Origin: Pelagibacteraceae bacterium AG-325-C10
Lineage (GTDB): Bacteria; Pseudomonadota; Alphaproteobacteria; Pelagibacterales; Pelagibacteraceae
Direction of reading: 5' to 3'
Length of the DNA: 49,848 nucleotides
Assembly: GCA_003282975.1 (NCBI GenBank)
Contig: QBYD01000007.1
Location: 1-49,848 of the forward strand
A program made the translations under genes and the position numbers. Each line of letters begins with the position of its first letter. Position 1 is the stretch's first letter. Positions 27,569 to 37,150 of this stretch are shown here, piece after piece. Under the pieces are notes generated by a model. The model had not been told where the DNA came from. It searched no databases and saw only the letters and a program-made list of their open reading frames with translations.

Positions 27569-28609
27569 ATGATAGCTAAAAAATTTTGTAAGACACTACT
27601 GAAAGTGTTTGCAATTGCTTTCTTTGCTCAAGCCGCATATGCAGAGGTAACTCTTAAACTAGGAACTACTGGTAGATTAGGTATGCCAATTGGTGATGCA
27701 ATAGATCAAGCATTAATACCAGCTTTGGCAGAAGCCTCTGGTGGTAAGATGAAAATTGAACCACATTATCAAAAAAGTTTATGTGCTGAACAGAAATGTG
27801 GTGAGCAAGCCAATCAAGGGCTTATAGCTCTTTGGACAAGTTCAACTGCAAACTATGGTAATTTTGGACCAGAGTTAGCAATTTTCGATTTGCCCTTTAT
27901 TTTCAAATCACTAGAAGATGCAAAAAGAATATCAGATGAATGGTTAGCTGAAAGGCAGTGTAAACTTGCTCTTGAAAATGCTGGTCATATTTGTCTTTCT
28001 GTATATTCAAGTGGTGGATTTAGACAGCTTGGAAATGCAACTAAACCAGTTCATGTTCCAGGTGATATGAAGGGATTGAAATGGCGTACTACAAAGAGTC
28101 CAGTTGAGTTCATGCTAGTTAAAAATTGGGGTGCAACTCCAACTCCTTATGACTGGAGCCAGTTATACTCAGGTCTACAGTCAGGTGTAGTTGAAGGTCA
28201 GTATGTTGCTAGTCCATGGCAGCACGTAGCAAAACTTCATGAAGTAGCAAAATATTTCACTGAAATTGGTGGTATGTGGTCAGGAAATATTTTAGCGATG
28301 GATGCAAAACAATACAATGCATTGTCTGACCAGCAGAGAAAATGGTTACACAAAGCAGCTGATGCTTATGGAGAAAAAGTAAATGAGTTGGATAACGCTT
28401 GGATTAAGAATGGTGAAGATGCAATTAAAGCGTCTGCAAAAGAGTGGTATGTACCAACTGAAGCGGAAATGTCTAAGTGGAGAGCAGGTGCAATAGGTGC
28501 TTGGTTAGACGCTAAAGGTACTTTTGAACCTGAAGTAGCAAAAAGAGTGCTTCTAGAACAAGGAATGGATGGATTTGTAGCTCAGTTAGAGAAAGCTGGG
28601 GCTCTATAA
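27569..28609 (+). CDS. dctP: TRAP transporter substrate-binding protein (system 2)
   Basis: A 346-residue periplasmic binding protein with a 24-residue signal peptide ending AQAAYA. The body has LGTTGRLGMPIGDAIDQ, an extra cysteine pair (SLCAEQKCGEQ, near 74-81) and a third in ERQCKLALENAGHIC, which could form periplasmic disulphides, then KGLKWRTTKSPVEFML with the ligand-clamping arginine and YSGLQSGVVEGQY. It is only distantly similar to the system 1 protein and is likely to bind a different substrate. A long stem-loop separates it from dctM. Confidence 0.92.
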   Translation: MIAKKFCKTLLKVFAIAFFAQAAYAEVTLKLGTTGRLGMPIGDAIDQALIPALAEASGGKMKIEPHYQKSLCAEQKCGEQANQGLIALWTSSTANYGNFGPELAIFDLPFIFKSLEDAKRISDEWLAERQCKLALENAGHICLSVYSSGGFRQLGNATKPVHVPGDMKGLKWRTTKSPVEFMLVKNWGATPTPYDWSQLYSGLQSGVVEGQYVASPWQHVAKLHEVAKYFTEIGGMWSGNILAMDAKQYNALSDQQRKWLHKAADAYGEKVNELDNAWIKNGEDAIKASAKEWYVPTEAEMSKWRAGAIGAWLDAKGTFEPEVAKRVLLEQGMDGFVAQLEKAGAL

Positions 28610-28629
28610 ATCGTTCGAAGAAAAACTGT

Positions 28630-28672
28630 GTAAAGATCATTTAGCTCGATTTAAGAGTTAGATGATCTTTAC
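28630..28672 (+). promoter_or_regulatory. 18-base-pair stem-loop between dctP and dctM (TRAP 2)
   Basis: GTAAAGATCATTTAGCTC (28630-28647) pairs without gaps with 28655-28672, using two G-U pairs and a seven-base loop. No T-run follows. It most likely protects the 3' end of the dctP message or lowers permease expression, like the intergenic hairpins of other binding-protein operons. Confidence 0.75.
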
Positions 28673-28701
28673 CTTAAACAATTCATAACATATAAGTATC
28701 T

Positions 28702-29985
28702 ATGGAAAGCATCATTCTACTCGTAGTACTCCTTTTTCTAATCTTATTAGGTGCTCCCATTGGCTTCATATTAATTCTTATACCATTTGTTTATATTTTA
28801 TTTACCGACGCTGTACCGCTTGTTTTGATCCCTAGTCAAATGTTTAACGCTATCGATTCAGTGCCATTAACTGCAATTGCATTTTTTATGTTAACTGGTG
28901 AGTTAATGACAAGCGCAACAATTACAGACCGTTTAGTAGCTTTGAGCAGAGCATTAATCGGACGTATACGAGGAGGGTTGGCCCAAGTAAATGTTCTTGT
29001 GAGTATGTTTTTTGCAGGGATGAATGGTTCCGTAGTAGCAGATACAGCTACAGTTGGAGCATTAGTTTTACCAGCTATGAAAAAAGCTGGTTATCCTGCT
29101 GCGTTTTCCGCTGCAGTTACAGGCGTCAGCTCAACCATAGGAGGGATAATTCCACCTAGCATCATGATGATCGTACTTGCTAACTCAACAGAGATTTCTA
29201 TTGCAGCACTATTTGCGGCTGGGATTATTCCAGGCGTATTGATAGGTGTTGTAATCATGATAATTAATCATTACTTTGCAATCAAATATAACTTTGAGCG
29301 TAGTGATGAACCATTTTCGATACGTCGAGCTGGTAAAGAACTATATAGATCCTCGTTTGCACTTTTAATACCTTTAGTTTTAGTTGGCTCAGTAATGGGT
29401 GGCGTTGCATCAGTTGTAGAGGCTGGTGCTATTACAGCAATGGTTGCGTTATTAACAGGTGTATTCGTTTATCGAACTATTAAATGGAAAGAATGCACAG
29501 GTGCTTTCCGTCGGGCATTCCGTAATTCGGCAATGGTTTTTATTATCATAGCTGCGTCAGGACCCTTCAGTTGGTTACTTACCTCTTTAGGTGCAATTGG
29601 TGATCTTGAAAGATGGCTTCTAAGCCTTACAGATTCACCCATTATCTTCATTTTAGCAGTGATTTTATTCATTTTTCTTCTTGGAACAGTGATGGACTCA
29701 GCGGTAAACATTATCATAGTTGGTCCAGTACTAGTTAACGTTATGGCACAAGCTGGCTTTCCTGAGGTACAAGCAGCTATCGTTGTAATAGTTGGCTTTT
29801 TAATAGGATCAGTAACACCACCTGTTGGTGTTGCATATTTTACTGCTGCAACAATAGCACAAGTGCGTCTGGAAAAAGTTGCTGTTGCATTAATTCCTTA
29901 TCTAATCGGGCTGTTTTTACTTTTATTTTTTATTCTAGTTATTCCAGAATTAACCATGTTTCTTCCAAACTTAATGAGTAGTTAG
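28702..29985 (+). CDS. dctM: TRAP transporter large permease subunit (system 2)
   Basis: A 427-residue DctM with about twelve membrane segments: FAGMNGSVVADTATVGAL, VSSTIGGIIPPSIMMIV, SVVEAGAITAMVALL and GSVTPPVGVAYFTAAT are conserved blocks. Arginine codons are mostly CGT/CGA (for example through the RLVALSRALIGRIRGG region), unlike the AGA used nearly everywhere else in the window, which suggests recent acquisition. It precedes dctQ, the reverse of the system 1 order. Confidence 0.93.
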   Translation: MESIILLVVLLFLILLGAPIGFILILIPFVYILFTDAVPLVLIPSQMFNAIDSVPLTAIAFFMLTGELMTSATITDRLVALSRALIGRIRGGLAQVNVLVSMFFAGMNGSVVADTATVGALVLPAMKKAGYPAAFSAAVTGVSSTIGGIIPPSIMMIVLANSTEISIAALFAAGIIPGVLIGVVIMIINHYFAIKYNFERSDEPFSIRRAGKELYRSSFALLIPLVLVGSVMGGVASVVEAGAITAMVALLTGVFVYRTIKWKECTGAFRRAFRNSAMVFIIIAASGPFSWLLTSLGAIGDLERWLLSLTDSPIIFILAVILFIFLLGTVMDSAVNIIIVGPVLVNVMAQAGFPEVQAAIVVIVGFLIGSVTPPVGVAYFTAATIAQVRLEKVAVALIPYLIGLFLLLFFILVIPELTMFLPNLMSS

Positions 29986-29989
29986 CGAT

Positions 29990-30499
29990 ATGTTAAAATT
30001 TTTAAACAACATTGACCGTTCTATCCATCGTATATTGGAAGCTATGTGCTCAATCTTTTTAGCTGCGATGGTCGGCTTCACTATTTATAATGTCACCATG
30101 CGATATGTTTTTAACAACCCTCCTGTTTGGGGAGATCTACTAACAGTATTAAGTAATATTTGGTTGATGTTTATAGCACTTTCTTTAACAGCTAGAGATA
30201 ATGAACATATAGCTTTAAATTTAATTTATGAAAAATTACCAAATAGAATATCGCTATATATACGTCAATTCTGGAAAGTAATGATTATGATAATTGGCAT
30301 AGTTTTGATTATTTATGGAGTTGAACTTGTAGAGGGTATGCGTGGGAAATATTGGGAGATGTGGTATTTCGAAATAAGCTTTCAGGGTATTGAGTTCAAA
30401 GAAAATTATATGCCAAAGAAATATGCAGTTGCAATTTTGCCATTAGCTGGATTTTTAACAACAGCTGGTGCTCTAATTTCTTTTGTGAAAAAGACATAG
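29990..30499 (+). CDS. dctQ: TRAP transporter small permease subunit (system 2)
   Basis: A 169-residue DctQ with four membrane segments and the conserved block MRYVFNNPPVWGDLLTVLSNIWLMFIALSLTARDNEHIAL. Like dctM, it is rich in CGN arginine codons. It starts four bases after dctM and closes the operon. The 118 bases between its end and the glycine riboswitch contain no clear terminator. Confidence 0.9.
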   Translation: MLKFLNNIDRSIHRILEAMCSIFLAAMVGFTIYNVTMRYVFNNPPVWGDLLTVLSNIWLMFIALSLTARDNEHIALNLIYEKLPNRISLYIRQFWKVMIMIIGIVLIIYGVELVEGMRGKYWEMWYFEISFQGIEFKENYMPKKYAVAILPLAGFLTTAGALISFVKKT

Positions 30500-30617
30500 T
30501 TTAATATATTTATTGTCATATTCTTCACATACTTAGACTTTCTTTAATGTATACAAGTCGTAAAATCTTTGGTAGTTAATACTTGTCAGCACATTATTTA
30601 TAGATAAGTGTTGATAC

Positions 30618-30793
30618 AGACGGGAGACAGAATAGAGCCTTAGTATTAAGGAAAATCATTCGGCCGAAGGAGCAACCACCCAGGAAACTCTCAGGCAAAA
30701 AGGACCGTAACATATTAACTCTGGAAAGAGATTAAATTCTCGCCGAAGGAGCAAAACTCTCAGGCCAATATACAGATGGGTAAAACGAGTTAA
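30618..30793 (+). promoter_or_regulatory. Tandem glycine riboswitch of gcvTHP
   Basis: Two glycine aptamers follow one another. Aptamer 1 spans about 30618-30710: P1 strands ACGG (30620-30623) and CCGT (30705-30708), with GCCGAAGGAGCAA at 30663-30675 and CTCTCAGGCAAAAAGGA at 30688-30704. Aptamer 2 spans 30715-30793: GCCGAAGGAGCAA again at 30742-30754 and CTCTCAGGC at 30757-30765, closed by P1 strands TTAACTC (30715-30721) and GAGTTAA (30787-30793). The second P1 ends one base before the gcvT ATG, and its GAG is the only Shine-Dalgarno-like sequence. No terminator lies between, so control is probably of translation start. Glycine riboswitches on gcvT are known in SAR11. Confidence 0.93.
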
Positions 30794-30794
30794 T

Positions 30795-31898
30795 ATGGAA
30801 ATAAAAAAGACTTCACTAAATAATCTACACAAAGACAATCAAGCTAAATTTGTAGAGTTTGCTGGTTATGAGATGCCAATACAATACAGTAAAGGTATTA
30901 TTGAAGAACATAAGTTTACAAGACTTCATTCTGGAATATTTGATGTATCTCACATGGGTCAGCTATTTATATATGGTGATGAAAGCTTAACAGAAGAATT
31001 AGAAAAAATTTTTCCTTTAGATTTAAAAAATCTAAAACAAAACAGTTCTAAGTATAGTTTTTTAATGAACGAGGATGCTGGAATTTATGATGATCTAATT
31101 ATTACTAAAATTGAAGATGGATATTTAATTATACTAAACGCGGCATGCAAAGATAAAGATTTTGAGATTTTATCCAATCTACTAGGTATAAAATTTAAAA
31201 TGAATTTAGACAACAATAGATCATTGATCGCAATTCAGGGACCTAAGTCAGTTGAAATTTTAAACTCAATTATAGATGGGGTCGATCAATTACATTTTAT
31301 GTCTGGAAATTGGTTTGATTTTAATAATCAAAAATTATTTGTCACTAGATCGGGTTATACAGGGGAAGATGGATTTGAGGTATCAATTTCTAACGATATA
31401 GCTGAAAAATTTACGCAAAATTTAATTGAAAAAGGAGCACAACTTATAGGACTTGGGGCAAGAGATACCTTGAGATTGGAAGCTGGTTTATGTTTATATG
31501 GTCATGAATTAGATATAAATAAAACACCAATTGAAGCAAACCTTAAATGGGCAATCTCAAAATCAAGATTATCAAATGGAGGCTTTATTGGATCAGAAAA
31601 AATTATGAACCAAATACAAGATGGAGCAAACCAAGTAAGAGTAGGGATAAAACCTGAAGGTAGATTGATTGCTAGAGAAAAAACAAAAATATTTAGTGAT
31701 ACAGACTCACAAATTGGTGAGATAACAAGTGGAACGTTTGGACCAAGCGTAAATGGTCCTATAGCGATGGGTTATGTTGATAAAGAGTTTTCAAAAGTTG
31801 ATACTAAGATTTTGCTTGAGGTTAGGGGAAAAAAATATCCAGCAAATATTTGTGCATTACCATTTTATAAAAAGAATTATGTGAAAGGAGTAAATTAA
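30795..31898 (+). CDS. gcvT: Glycine cleavage system T protein (aminomethyltransferase)
   Basis: A 367-residue GcvT that moves the aminomethyl intermediate from lipoyl-GcvH to tetrahydrofolate, giving 5,10-methylene-THF and ammonia. [67 protein letters not shown] and [21 protein letters not shown] are all intact. It lies one base behind the glycine riboswitch and its stop overlaps gcvH (TAATG), so glycine level should control the whole operon. Confidence 0.96.
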   Translation: MEIKKTSLNNLHKDNQAKFVEFAGYEMPIQYSKGIIEEHKFTRLHSGIFDVSHMGQLFIYGDESLTEELEKIFPLDLKNLKQNSSKYSFLMNEDAGIYDDLIITKIEDGYLIILNAACKDKDFEILSNLLGIKFKMNLDNNRSLIAIQGPKSVEILNSIIDGVDQLHFMSGNWFDFNNQKLFVTRSGYTGEDGFEVSISNDIAEKFTQNLIEKGAQLIGLGARDTLRLEAGLCLYGHELDINKTPIEANLKWAISKSRLSNGGFIGSEKIMNQIQDGANQVRVGIKPEGRLIAREKTKIFSDTDSQIGEITSGTFGPSVNGPIAMGYVDKEFSKVDTKILLEVRGKKYPANICALPFYKKNYVKGVN

Positions 31899-32278
31899 TG
31901 AGTGAAGTAAAATTTTCGAAAGAACATGAGTGGATTACTTTAGAGGGAGACGTAGCTACAATAGGAATTACAAAGCATGCAACAGAAATGCTTGGAGATA
32001 TAGTTTTTGCAGAACTTCCTGAAAAAGGATCTAACGTTGAAAAAGATGGAACTGCAGGAGTGGTAGAATCTACAAAAGCTGCCAGTGATGTTTATACTCC
32101 AATTAGTGGTGAGGTAGTAGATACTAATCAAGCAATAGTTGATGACCCTTCTAAAATTAATGAAGATCCAGAGGGATCAGCATGGTTTTTTAAACTTAAG
32201 ATGAAAGATCAATCTGAAATGGATAGCCTTATGAATAAAGAAGAATACGATAAATTTGCAAAGGAGAGCTCAAGCTAA
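31898..32278 (+). CDS. gcvH: Glycine cleavage system H protein
   Basis: A 126-residue lipoyl carrier protein. The lipoylated lysine is K60 in the [13 protein letters not shown] motif. It shuttles the aminomethyl group between GcvP and GcvT and is reoxidised by a lipoamide dehydrogenase not encoded here. TAATG overlaps link it to the genes on both sides. Confidence 0.97.
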   Translation: MSEVKFSKEHEWITLEGDVATIGITKHATEMLGDIVFAELPEKGSNVEKDGTAGVVESTKAASDVYTPISGEVVDTNQAIVDDPSKINEDPEGSAWFFKLKMKDQSEMDSLMNKEEYDKFAKESSS

Positions 32279-35148
32279 TGTTACATAATTCTCAAAAAGA
32301 TTTTTTAAAAAGACACATTGGACCTTCAAATGAAGATCAAAATAAAATGTTAAAGGAACTTAATTACAAATCACTAAATGACTTAATAAAAAGTACAGTT
32401 CCAGAAAAAATCCAATTAAAAGATGAATTAAATATTGGTGAGTCAAATTCAGAATATGAAGCATTAAGAAAATTAAAAGCAATTTCCAAAAAAAATCAAA
32501 TTTACTCTAACTTTATAGGAATGGGTTATTATGGAACTTACACTCCATACGTAATTCTAAGAAATATCTTAGAAAATCCAGGTTGGTACACTGCTTATAC
32601 ACCTTATCAGCCCGAAGTAGCTCAAGGTAGATTGGAAATGTTGCTAAATTTTCAGCAGATGATTGTTGATTTCACAGGTATGGATATCGCAAACGCATCT
32701 TTATTAGATGAAGGAACAGCAGCTGCAGAGGCCATGGGATTAAGTCATAGATTAAATAAAAAGGATAGCAATTTAGTTTTTGTCTCAGAAAATTGTCATC
32801 CTCAAACAATAGATGTAATTCAAACAAGAGCAGAACCAATGGGGTTAAAAGTACTTGTTGGCAATGAAGATAAAGTATTAGATCAATTAAAAGAAGATTT
32901 GGTTTGTGGTATATTACAATATCCTGGAACTTTGGGAGATATTAAAGACCCTAGTGAAGCAATAAGTAAAATCCATAAAAATAACGGTAAGGCAGTCCTA
33001 GTTTCTGATTTATTAGCTTTAGCAATGTTAAAAACTCCTAGAGAACTAGGAGCAGATATTGCTGTAGGTAGCTCTCAAAGATTTGGAATTCCAATGGGTT
33101 ATGGTGGACCGCACGCTGCTTTCTTTGCGACTAAAGATGAATTTAAAAGATCGATGCCAGGAAGAATTATTGGTGTATCTGTTGATAGACACGGAAATAA
33201 AGCTTATCGATTATCGCTTCAAACAAGAGAACAACATATTAGAAGAGATAAAGCCACAAGTAATATTTGTACTGCTCAAGCGTTATTAGCAATTGTTTCG
33301 GCGGCATATGCTATATATCATGGTCCAGAAGGTATTCGAACAATTGCTGAGCGAGTTTCTCAATTAGCTAAAAACTTTGCAGAAAAATTAAAGCAATCAG
33401 GGTATGAGATTTATTCAGATCATTTCTTTGACACAGTCACAATTGTAACAAGGGAAAAAACCGATCAGATCTATAAAAATGCATTAGATCAAAAAGTAAA
33501 CATCAGAAAAGTTAATTCTGAAATGTTAGCAGTTTCTTTTGATGAAAAGAAAAATGTTTACAGAGCAAATCAATTATTAAAAATTTTTAATGCAGCAGAG
33601 TCAATTAAAAGAGAGGATCCTTCGGCAAGTTTGCCTAATTTACCAAAAAATTTATTAAGAACATCGAAATATTTAGAACATCCTGTTTTTAATTCATATC
33701 ATTCAGAAACTGAAATGCTCAGATATTTAAAAAAATTAGAAGATAAAGATATAGCTCTTAACAGAACTATGATTGCACTTGGCTCATGTACTATGAAATT
33801 AAATGCTACCGCAGAAATGATACCTATTTCATGGAGAGAGTTAGCTGAGCCTCATCCGTTTGTTCCTATTGAACAAATGGAAGGATATAGAGCAATGTTC
33901 ACTGATCTTAAAAATTGGTTAAGATCTATTACCGGTTTTTCTGGAGTTTCACTTCAACCTAATGCAGGTGCTCAAGGGGAATATGCAGGATTAATGGTAA
34001 TTAGAAAATATCATTTAGATAGAGACGAAAAAAATAGAAATATTTGTTTAATACCAAGCTCAGCACACGGAACTAACCCAGCTAGTGCTCAAATGGTAGG
34101 CATGAAAGTGGTTGTAATTGATTGTGACAAAGAAGGAAATGTTGATTTTGAAGATTTAAAGAAAAAAGCTGAAACGCATTCTGAAAACCTTGGAGCATTA
34201 ATGGTTACATACCCATCTACTCATGGTGTATTTGAGGAAAAAATCACTAATATATGTAAATTAATTCACGAACATGGTGGTCAAGTTTACATGGATGGCG
34301 CAAATTTAAATGCACTTGTTGGTATAGCAAGACCTGGTAATTTTGGTCCAGATGTTTGTCATATAAATTTGCATAAAACATTCTGTATACCACATGGTGG
34401 AGGAGGACCAGGAATGGGACCAATAGCATGTAAAAAACATTTACAAATTTATCTACCTAATCATCCAGTTGTTAAAGATTGTGGACCTGCCACAGGAATT
34501 GGATCAGTTTCAGCAGCACCGTGGGGAAGCTCAAGCATTTTATCAATTTCTTGGATGTATATTAAAATGATGGGATCCCAAGGTTTAAAACTAGCTACAC
34601 AAGTTGCAATATTAAATGCAAATTATATAGCTCATAGACTAAAAGACCATTATCCAATTCTTTATAAAGGCTCAAACGGGAATGTTGCCCATGAATGTAT
34701 AATTGATATTCGATCTATTAAAAGTGAAACAGGGATTACGGAAGAAGATATAGCTAAAAGATTGATAGATTATGGATTCCATGCACCGACAATGTCATGG
34801 CCAGTTGCTGGTACAATGATGATCGAACCAACAGAAAGTGAGAGCTTATCTGAACTAGATAGATTTTGTGATACTTTAATTAATATTAAATCTGAAATAG
34901 ATATGATCAAGTCAGGTAAATTTGATAAAATTGACAATCCAATTAAAAATGCACCACATACAGATATTGAATTAGCCTCTGATGAATGGAGCCATAAATA
35001 TTCAAGAGAGCAAGCTGCATATCCAGCTAAATTTTTAAAAGCAAATAAATTTTGGCCTCCAGTTGCAAGAGTGGATAATGTATACGGAGATAAAAATATT
35101 TTTTGTACTTGTCCAAGTATGGATGAGTTTAAAGAAGATGCAGCATAA
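32278..35148 (+). CDS. gcvP: Glycine dehydrogenase (decarboxylating), single-chain P protein
   Basis: A 956-residue fused P protein, the PLP enzyme that decarboxylates glycine and loads GcvH. The N-terminal half has FIGMGYYGTYTPYVILRN and NASLLDEGTAAAEAM; the C-terminal half has QPNAGAQGEYAGL, the PLP lysine K700 in NLHKTFCIPHGGGGPGMGPI and AAPWGSSSILSISWMYI. The normal length and both halves are present. It ends the riboswitch operon; the FAD oxidoreductase gene starts six bases later and may be cotranscribed. Confidence 0.97.
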   Translation: MLHNSQKDFLKRHIGPSNEDQNKMLKELNYKSLNDLIKSTVPEKIQLKDELNIGESNSEYEALRKLKAISKKNQIYSNFIGMGYYGTYTPYVILRNILENPGWYTAYTPYQPEVAQGRLEMLLNFQQMIVDFTGMDIANASLLDEGTAAAEAMGLSHRLNKKDSNLVFVSENCHPQTIDVIQTRAEPMGLKVLVGNEDKVLDQLKEDLVCGILQYPGTLGDIKDPSEAISKIHKNNGKAVLVSDLLALAMLKTPRELGADIAVGSSQRFGIPMGYGGPHAAFFATKDEFKRSMPGRIIGVSVDRHGNKAYRLSLQTREQHIRRDKATSNICTAQALLAIVSAAYAIYHGPEGIRTIAERVSQLAKNFAEKLKQSGYEIYSDHFFDTVTIVTREKTDQIYKNALDQKVNIRKVNSEMLAVSFDEKKNVYRANQLLKIFNAAESIKREDPSASLPNLPKNLLRTSKYLEHPVFNSYHSETEMLRYLKKLEDKDIALNRTMIALGSCTMKLNATAEMIPISWRELAEPHPFVPIEQMEGYRAMFTDLKNWLRSITGFSGVSLQPNAGAQGEYAGLMVIRKYHLDRDEKNRNICLIPSSAHGTNPASAQMVGMKVVVIDCDKEGNVDFEDLKKKAETHSENLGALMVTYPSTHGVFEEKITNICKLIHEHGGQVYMDGANLNALVGIARPGNFGPDVCHINLHKTFCIPHGGGGPGMGPIACKKHLQIYLPNHPVVKDCGPATGIGSVSAAPWGSSSILSISWMYIKMMGSQGLKLATQVAILNANYIAHRLKDHYPILYKGSNGNVAHECIIDIRSIKSETGITEEDIAKRLIDYGFHAPTMSWPVAGTMMIEPTESESLSELDRFCDTLINIKSEIDMIKSGKFDKIDNPIKNAPHTDIELASDEWSHKYSREQAAYPAKFLKANKFWPPVARVDNVYGDKNIFCTCPSMDEFKEDAA

Positions 35149-35154
35149 CAACTA

Positions 35155-36393
35155 ATGAAAATAGCTGTTGTTGGATCAGGCATTTCTGGATTAAGTGCTG
35201 CTTATTATTTATCAAAAAAAAATCATGTAGATCTTTTTGAGCGGGAGGATCATTTCGGTGGACATTCTCATACAATAGATTTGTTTTTTGATAAAAAAAA
35301 AGTTTCTGTAGATATTGGTTTTATTGTTTTTAACTTTCAAACTTATCCAAATTTAATAAATTTCTTTAAGGAAAATGATATTCAAATTGAAAAAAGTAAT
35401 ATGTCTTTTTCAGTTTCAGTGGATAATACAAATTTTGAATATTGTGGGAAAGGATTAAGTGGAATTTTCTCTAATAAATCAAATTTATTCAACATTGATT
35501 TCTTGAAAATGTTTTTTGATATAATAAAATTTTATAAAAAAAGTGATCATTTAATTATATCCAATGACAAAATCACTTTAGGCGAATATTTAAAAATTAA
35601 TAAATTATCCAAAATATTTATTAATTATCATATAATTCCAATGGTATCTGCTATTTGGTCAATGCCTCCGTATGAAGCAAGCAAGATGCCAATTATTTTT
35701 TTTCTTAAATTTTTTCAAAATCATGGTTTATTCAAATTAAAAAATAGACCTCAGTGGTATACAGTAACTAATAGAAGTAGAACTTATGTTAGTAAAATTA
35801 TTTCTAAAATAAGTGGAGAACACTATAAAAATTATAAAGTTACAAAAATAAAAAGAAAATCATCAGGACTAGATTTGTATTATGGTGGAGAAAGTGAATT
35901 CTTTGATTATGATAAAGTAATTTTAGCGACGCACGCTGATGAAGCTTTGAAATTAATTGATAATCCTACTGATGATGAAAAAAACATTCTGTCGAATTTC
36001 AGTTATAAAGAAAATATAGCTTATATTCACACAGATCAAAGGGCTATGCCAAAAAATAAAAAAGCTTGGTCCTCTTGGAACTCTTCTATAGATGATAAAA
36101 ATCTTGAGAAAAATTCAATTACATATTGGTTAAATTTATTACAAAACCTAAAGTGTGATGAAAATATTTTTTTAACTCTAAATCCTTATTTTAAAATTGA
36201 TGATAAAAAAATATTGAGAAAAGTAAAATTTACTCATCCTTATTATGATCAAAACGCATTAGATTCTCAATCTGAACTTGTCAAAATACAAAATCAAAAA
36301 GATTTACTTTTTTGTGGCAGTTATTTTGGTTACGGATTTCATGAAGATGGAATAAAATCATCTATTGAAATGCTGAAAAATCTTAATGATTAA
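35155..36393 (+). CDS. FAD-dependent amine-oxidase-like oxidoreductase
   Basis: A 412-residue flavoprotein beginning with a Rossmann motif VVGSGISGLSAAYYL (4-18) and FEREDHFGGHSHTID. It belongs to the NAD(P)-binding/FAD amine oxidase group typically encoded beside DUF1365 and a cyclopropane-fatty-acid-synthase-like gene, as it is here. Such clusters occur in ChrR/sigma-E photo-oxidative stress regulons and are thought to modify unsaturated membrane fatty acids. The C-terminal FCGSYFGYGFHEDGIKSSIEM is the FAD-closing motif. The exact reaction is unknown. Its end overlaps the next gene by eight bases. Confidence 0.82.
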   Translation: MKIAVVGSGISGLSAAYYLSKKNHVDLFEREDHFGGHSHTIDLFFDKKKVSVDIGFIVFNFQTYPNLINFFKENDIQIEKSNMSFSVSVDNTNFEYCGKGLSGIFSNKSNLFNIDFLKMFFDIIKFYKKSDHLIISNDKITLGEYLKINKLSKIFINYHIIPMVSAIWSMPPYEASKMPIIFFLKFFQNHGLFKLKNRPQWYTVTNRSRTYVSKIISKISGEHYKNYKVTKIKRKSSGLDLYYGGESEFFDYDKVILATHADEALKLIDNPTDDEKNILSNFSYKENIAYIHTDQRAMPKNKKAWSSWNSSIDDKNLEKNSITYWLNLLQNLKCDENIFLTLNPYFKIDDKKILRKVKFTHPYYDQNALDSQSELVKIQNQKDLLFCGSYFGYGFHEDGIKSSIEMLKNLND

Positions 36394-37150
36394 TTCTTGT
36401 ATATATAGTGGGAGTGTAATTCATAAGAGATTTAAACCAAAAGAAAATTTTTTTAAATATAAAGTATTTTCTCTATTTCTAGATTTGTCAGAGTTGAATG
36501 AGCTTGACGACAAATTAAACTTTTTTTCTTTGAATAAGTTTAATTTAATAAGTTTCTACGAAGTAGATCATGGTAACCGTGATGGATCATCTCTTCTTGA
36601 TTGGGTGAAAAATAACCTAAGTAACAACAATGTTAGTACAGTTAATATAAGAGTAAAACTTTTATGTTATCCAAGGATATTAGGTTATGTTTTTAATCCT
36701 CTTAGTGTCTTTTTTGTATATGATCAAAATGAAAATTTAATTTCTATTCTATACGAGGTTAAAAATACTTTCGGCGAACAACACACATATTTCTTTAAAG
36801 TAGAAAACCAAAATAAATTAATTCAAAATAATTGTTCAAAAAAGTTTCATGTTTCACCGTTTATTGAAATGAATTGTAACTATTATTTTAAAATATTAAA
36901 TCCAGCACAAAAGCTATCTGTCATAATAGATCAATATGATCAAAAGGGAAAAATTCTTTTTGCATCTCAAGATGGTGAAAGATCTGATTTGACTAGTAAA
37001 AATTTGATGAAATCTTATCTAAAACACCCATTAATGACATTTAAGATAATTTCTGCGATACATTTTGAAGCGTTTAAATTGTGGATGAAAGGAATTAAAT
37101 TTATTAAGAAAAAGTTAAAAATAAAAAATAATTTAACAATAGAAAATTAA
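36386..37150 (+). CDS. DUF1365 family protein
   Basis: A 254-residue DUF1365 protein. Conserved blocks include SCIYSGSVIHKRFKPKENFFKYKVF, DHGNRDGSSLLDWV, LLCYPRILGYVFNPLSVFFVYD and FHVSPFIEMNCNYYF. No membrane segment or cofactor motif is visible. Across bacteria it sits between the FAD oxidoreductase and the Cfa-like methyltransferase, so it is probably a dedicated partner in lipid tailoring; biochemical function is not established. Overlaps of eight and one bases with the neighbours show a tight operon. Confidence 0.85.
   Translation: MINSCIYSGSVIHKRFKPKENFFKYKVFSLFLDLSELNELDDKLNFFSLNKFNLISFYEVDHGNRDGSSLLDWVKNNLSNNNVSTVNIRVKLLCYPRILGYVFNPLSVFFVYDQNENLISILYEVKNTFGEQHTYFFKVENQNKLIQNNCSKKFHVSPFIEMNCNYYFKILNPAQKLSVIIDQYDQKGKILFASQDGERSDLTSKNLMKSYLKHPLMTFKIISAIHFEAFKLWMKGIKFIKKKLKIKNNLTIEN

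Noticed and set aside
30656..30838. Minus-strand open frame across the glycine riboswitch
   Set aside because: The conserved aptamer sequence explains this stretch; the predicted peptide resembles nothing.
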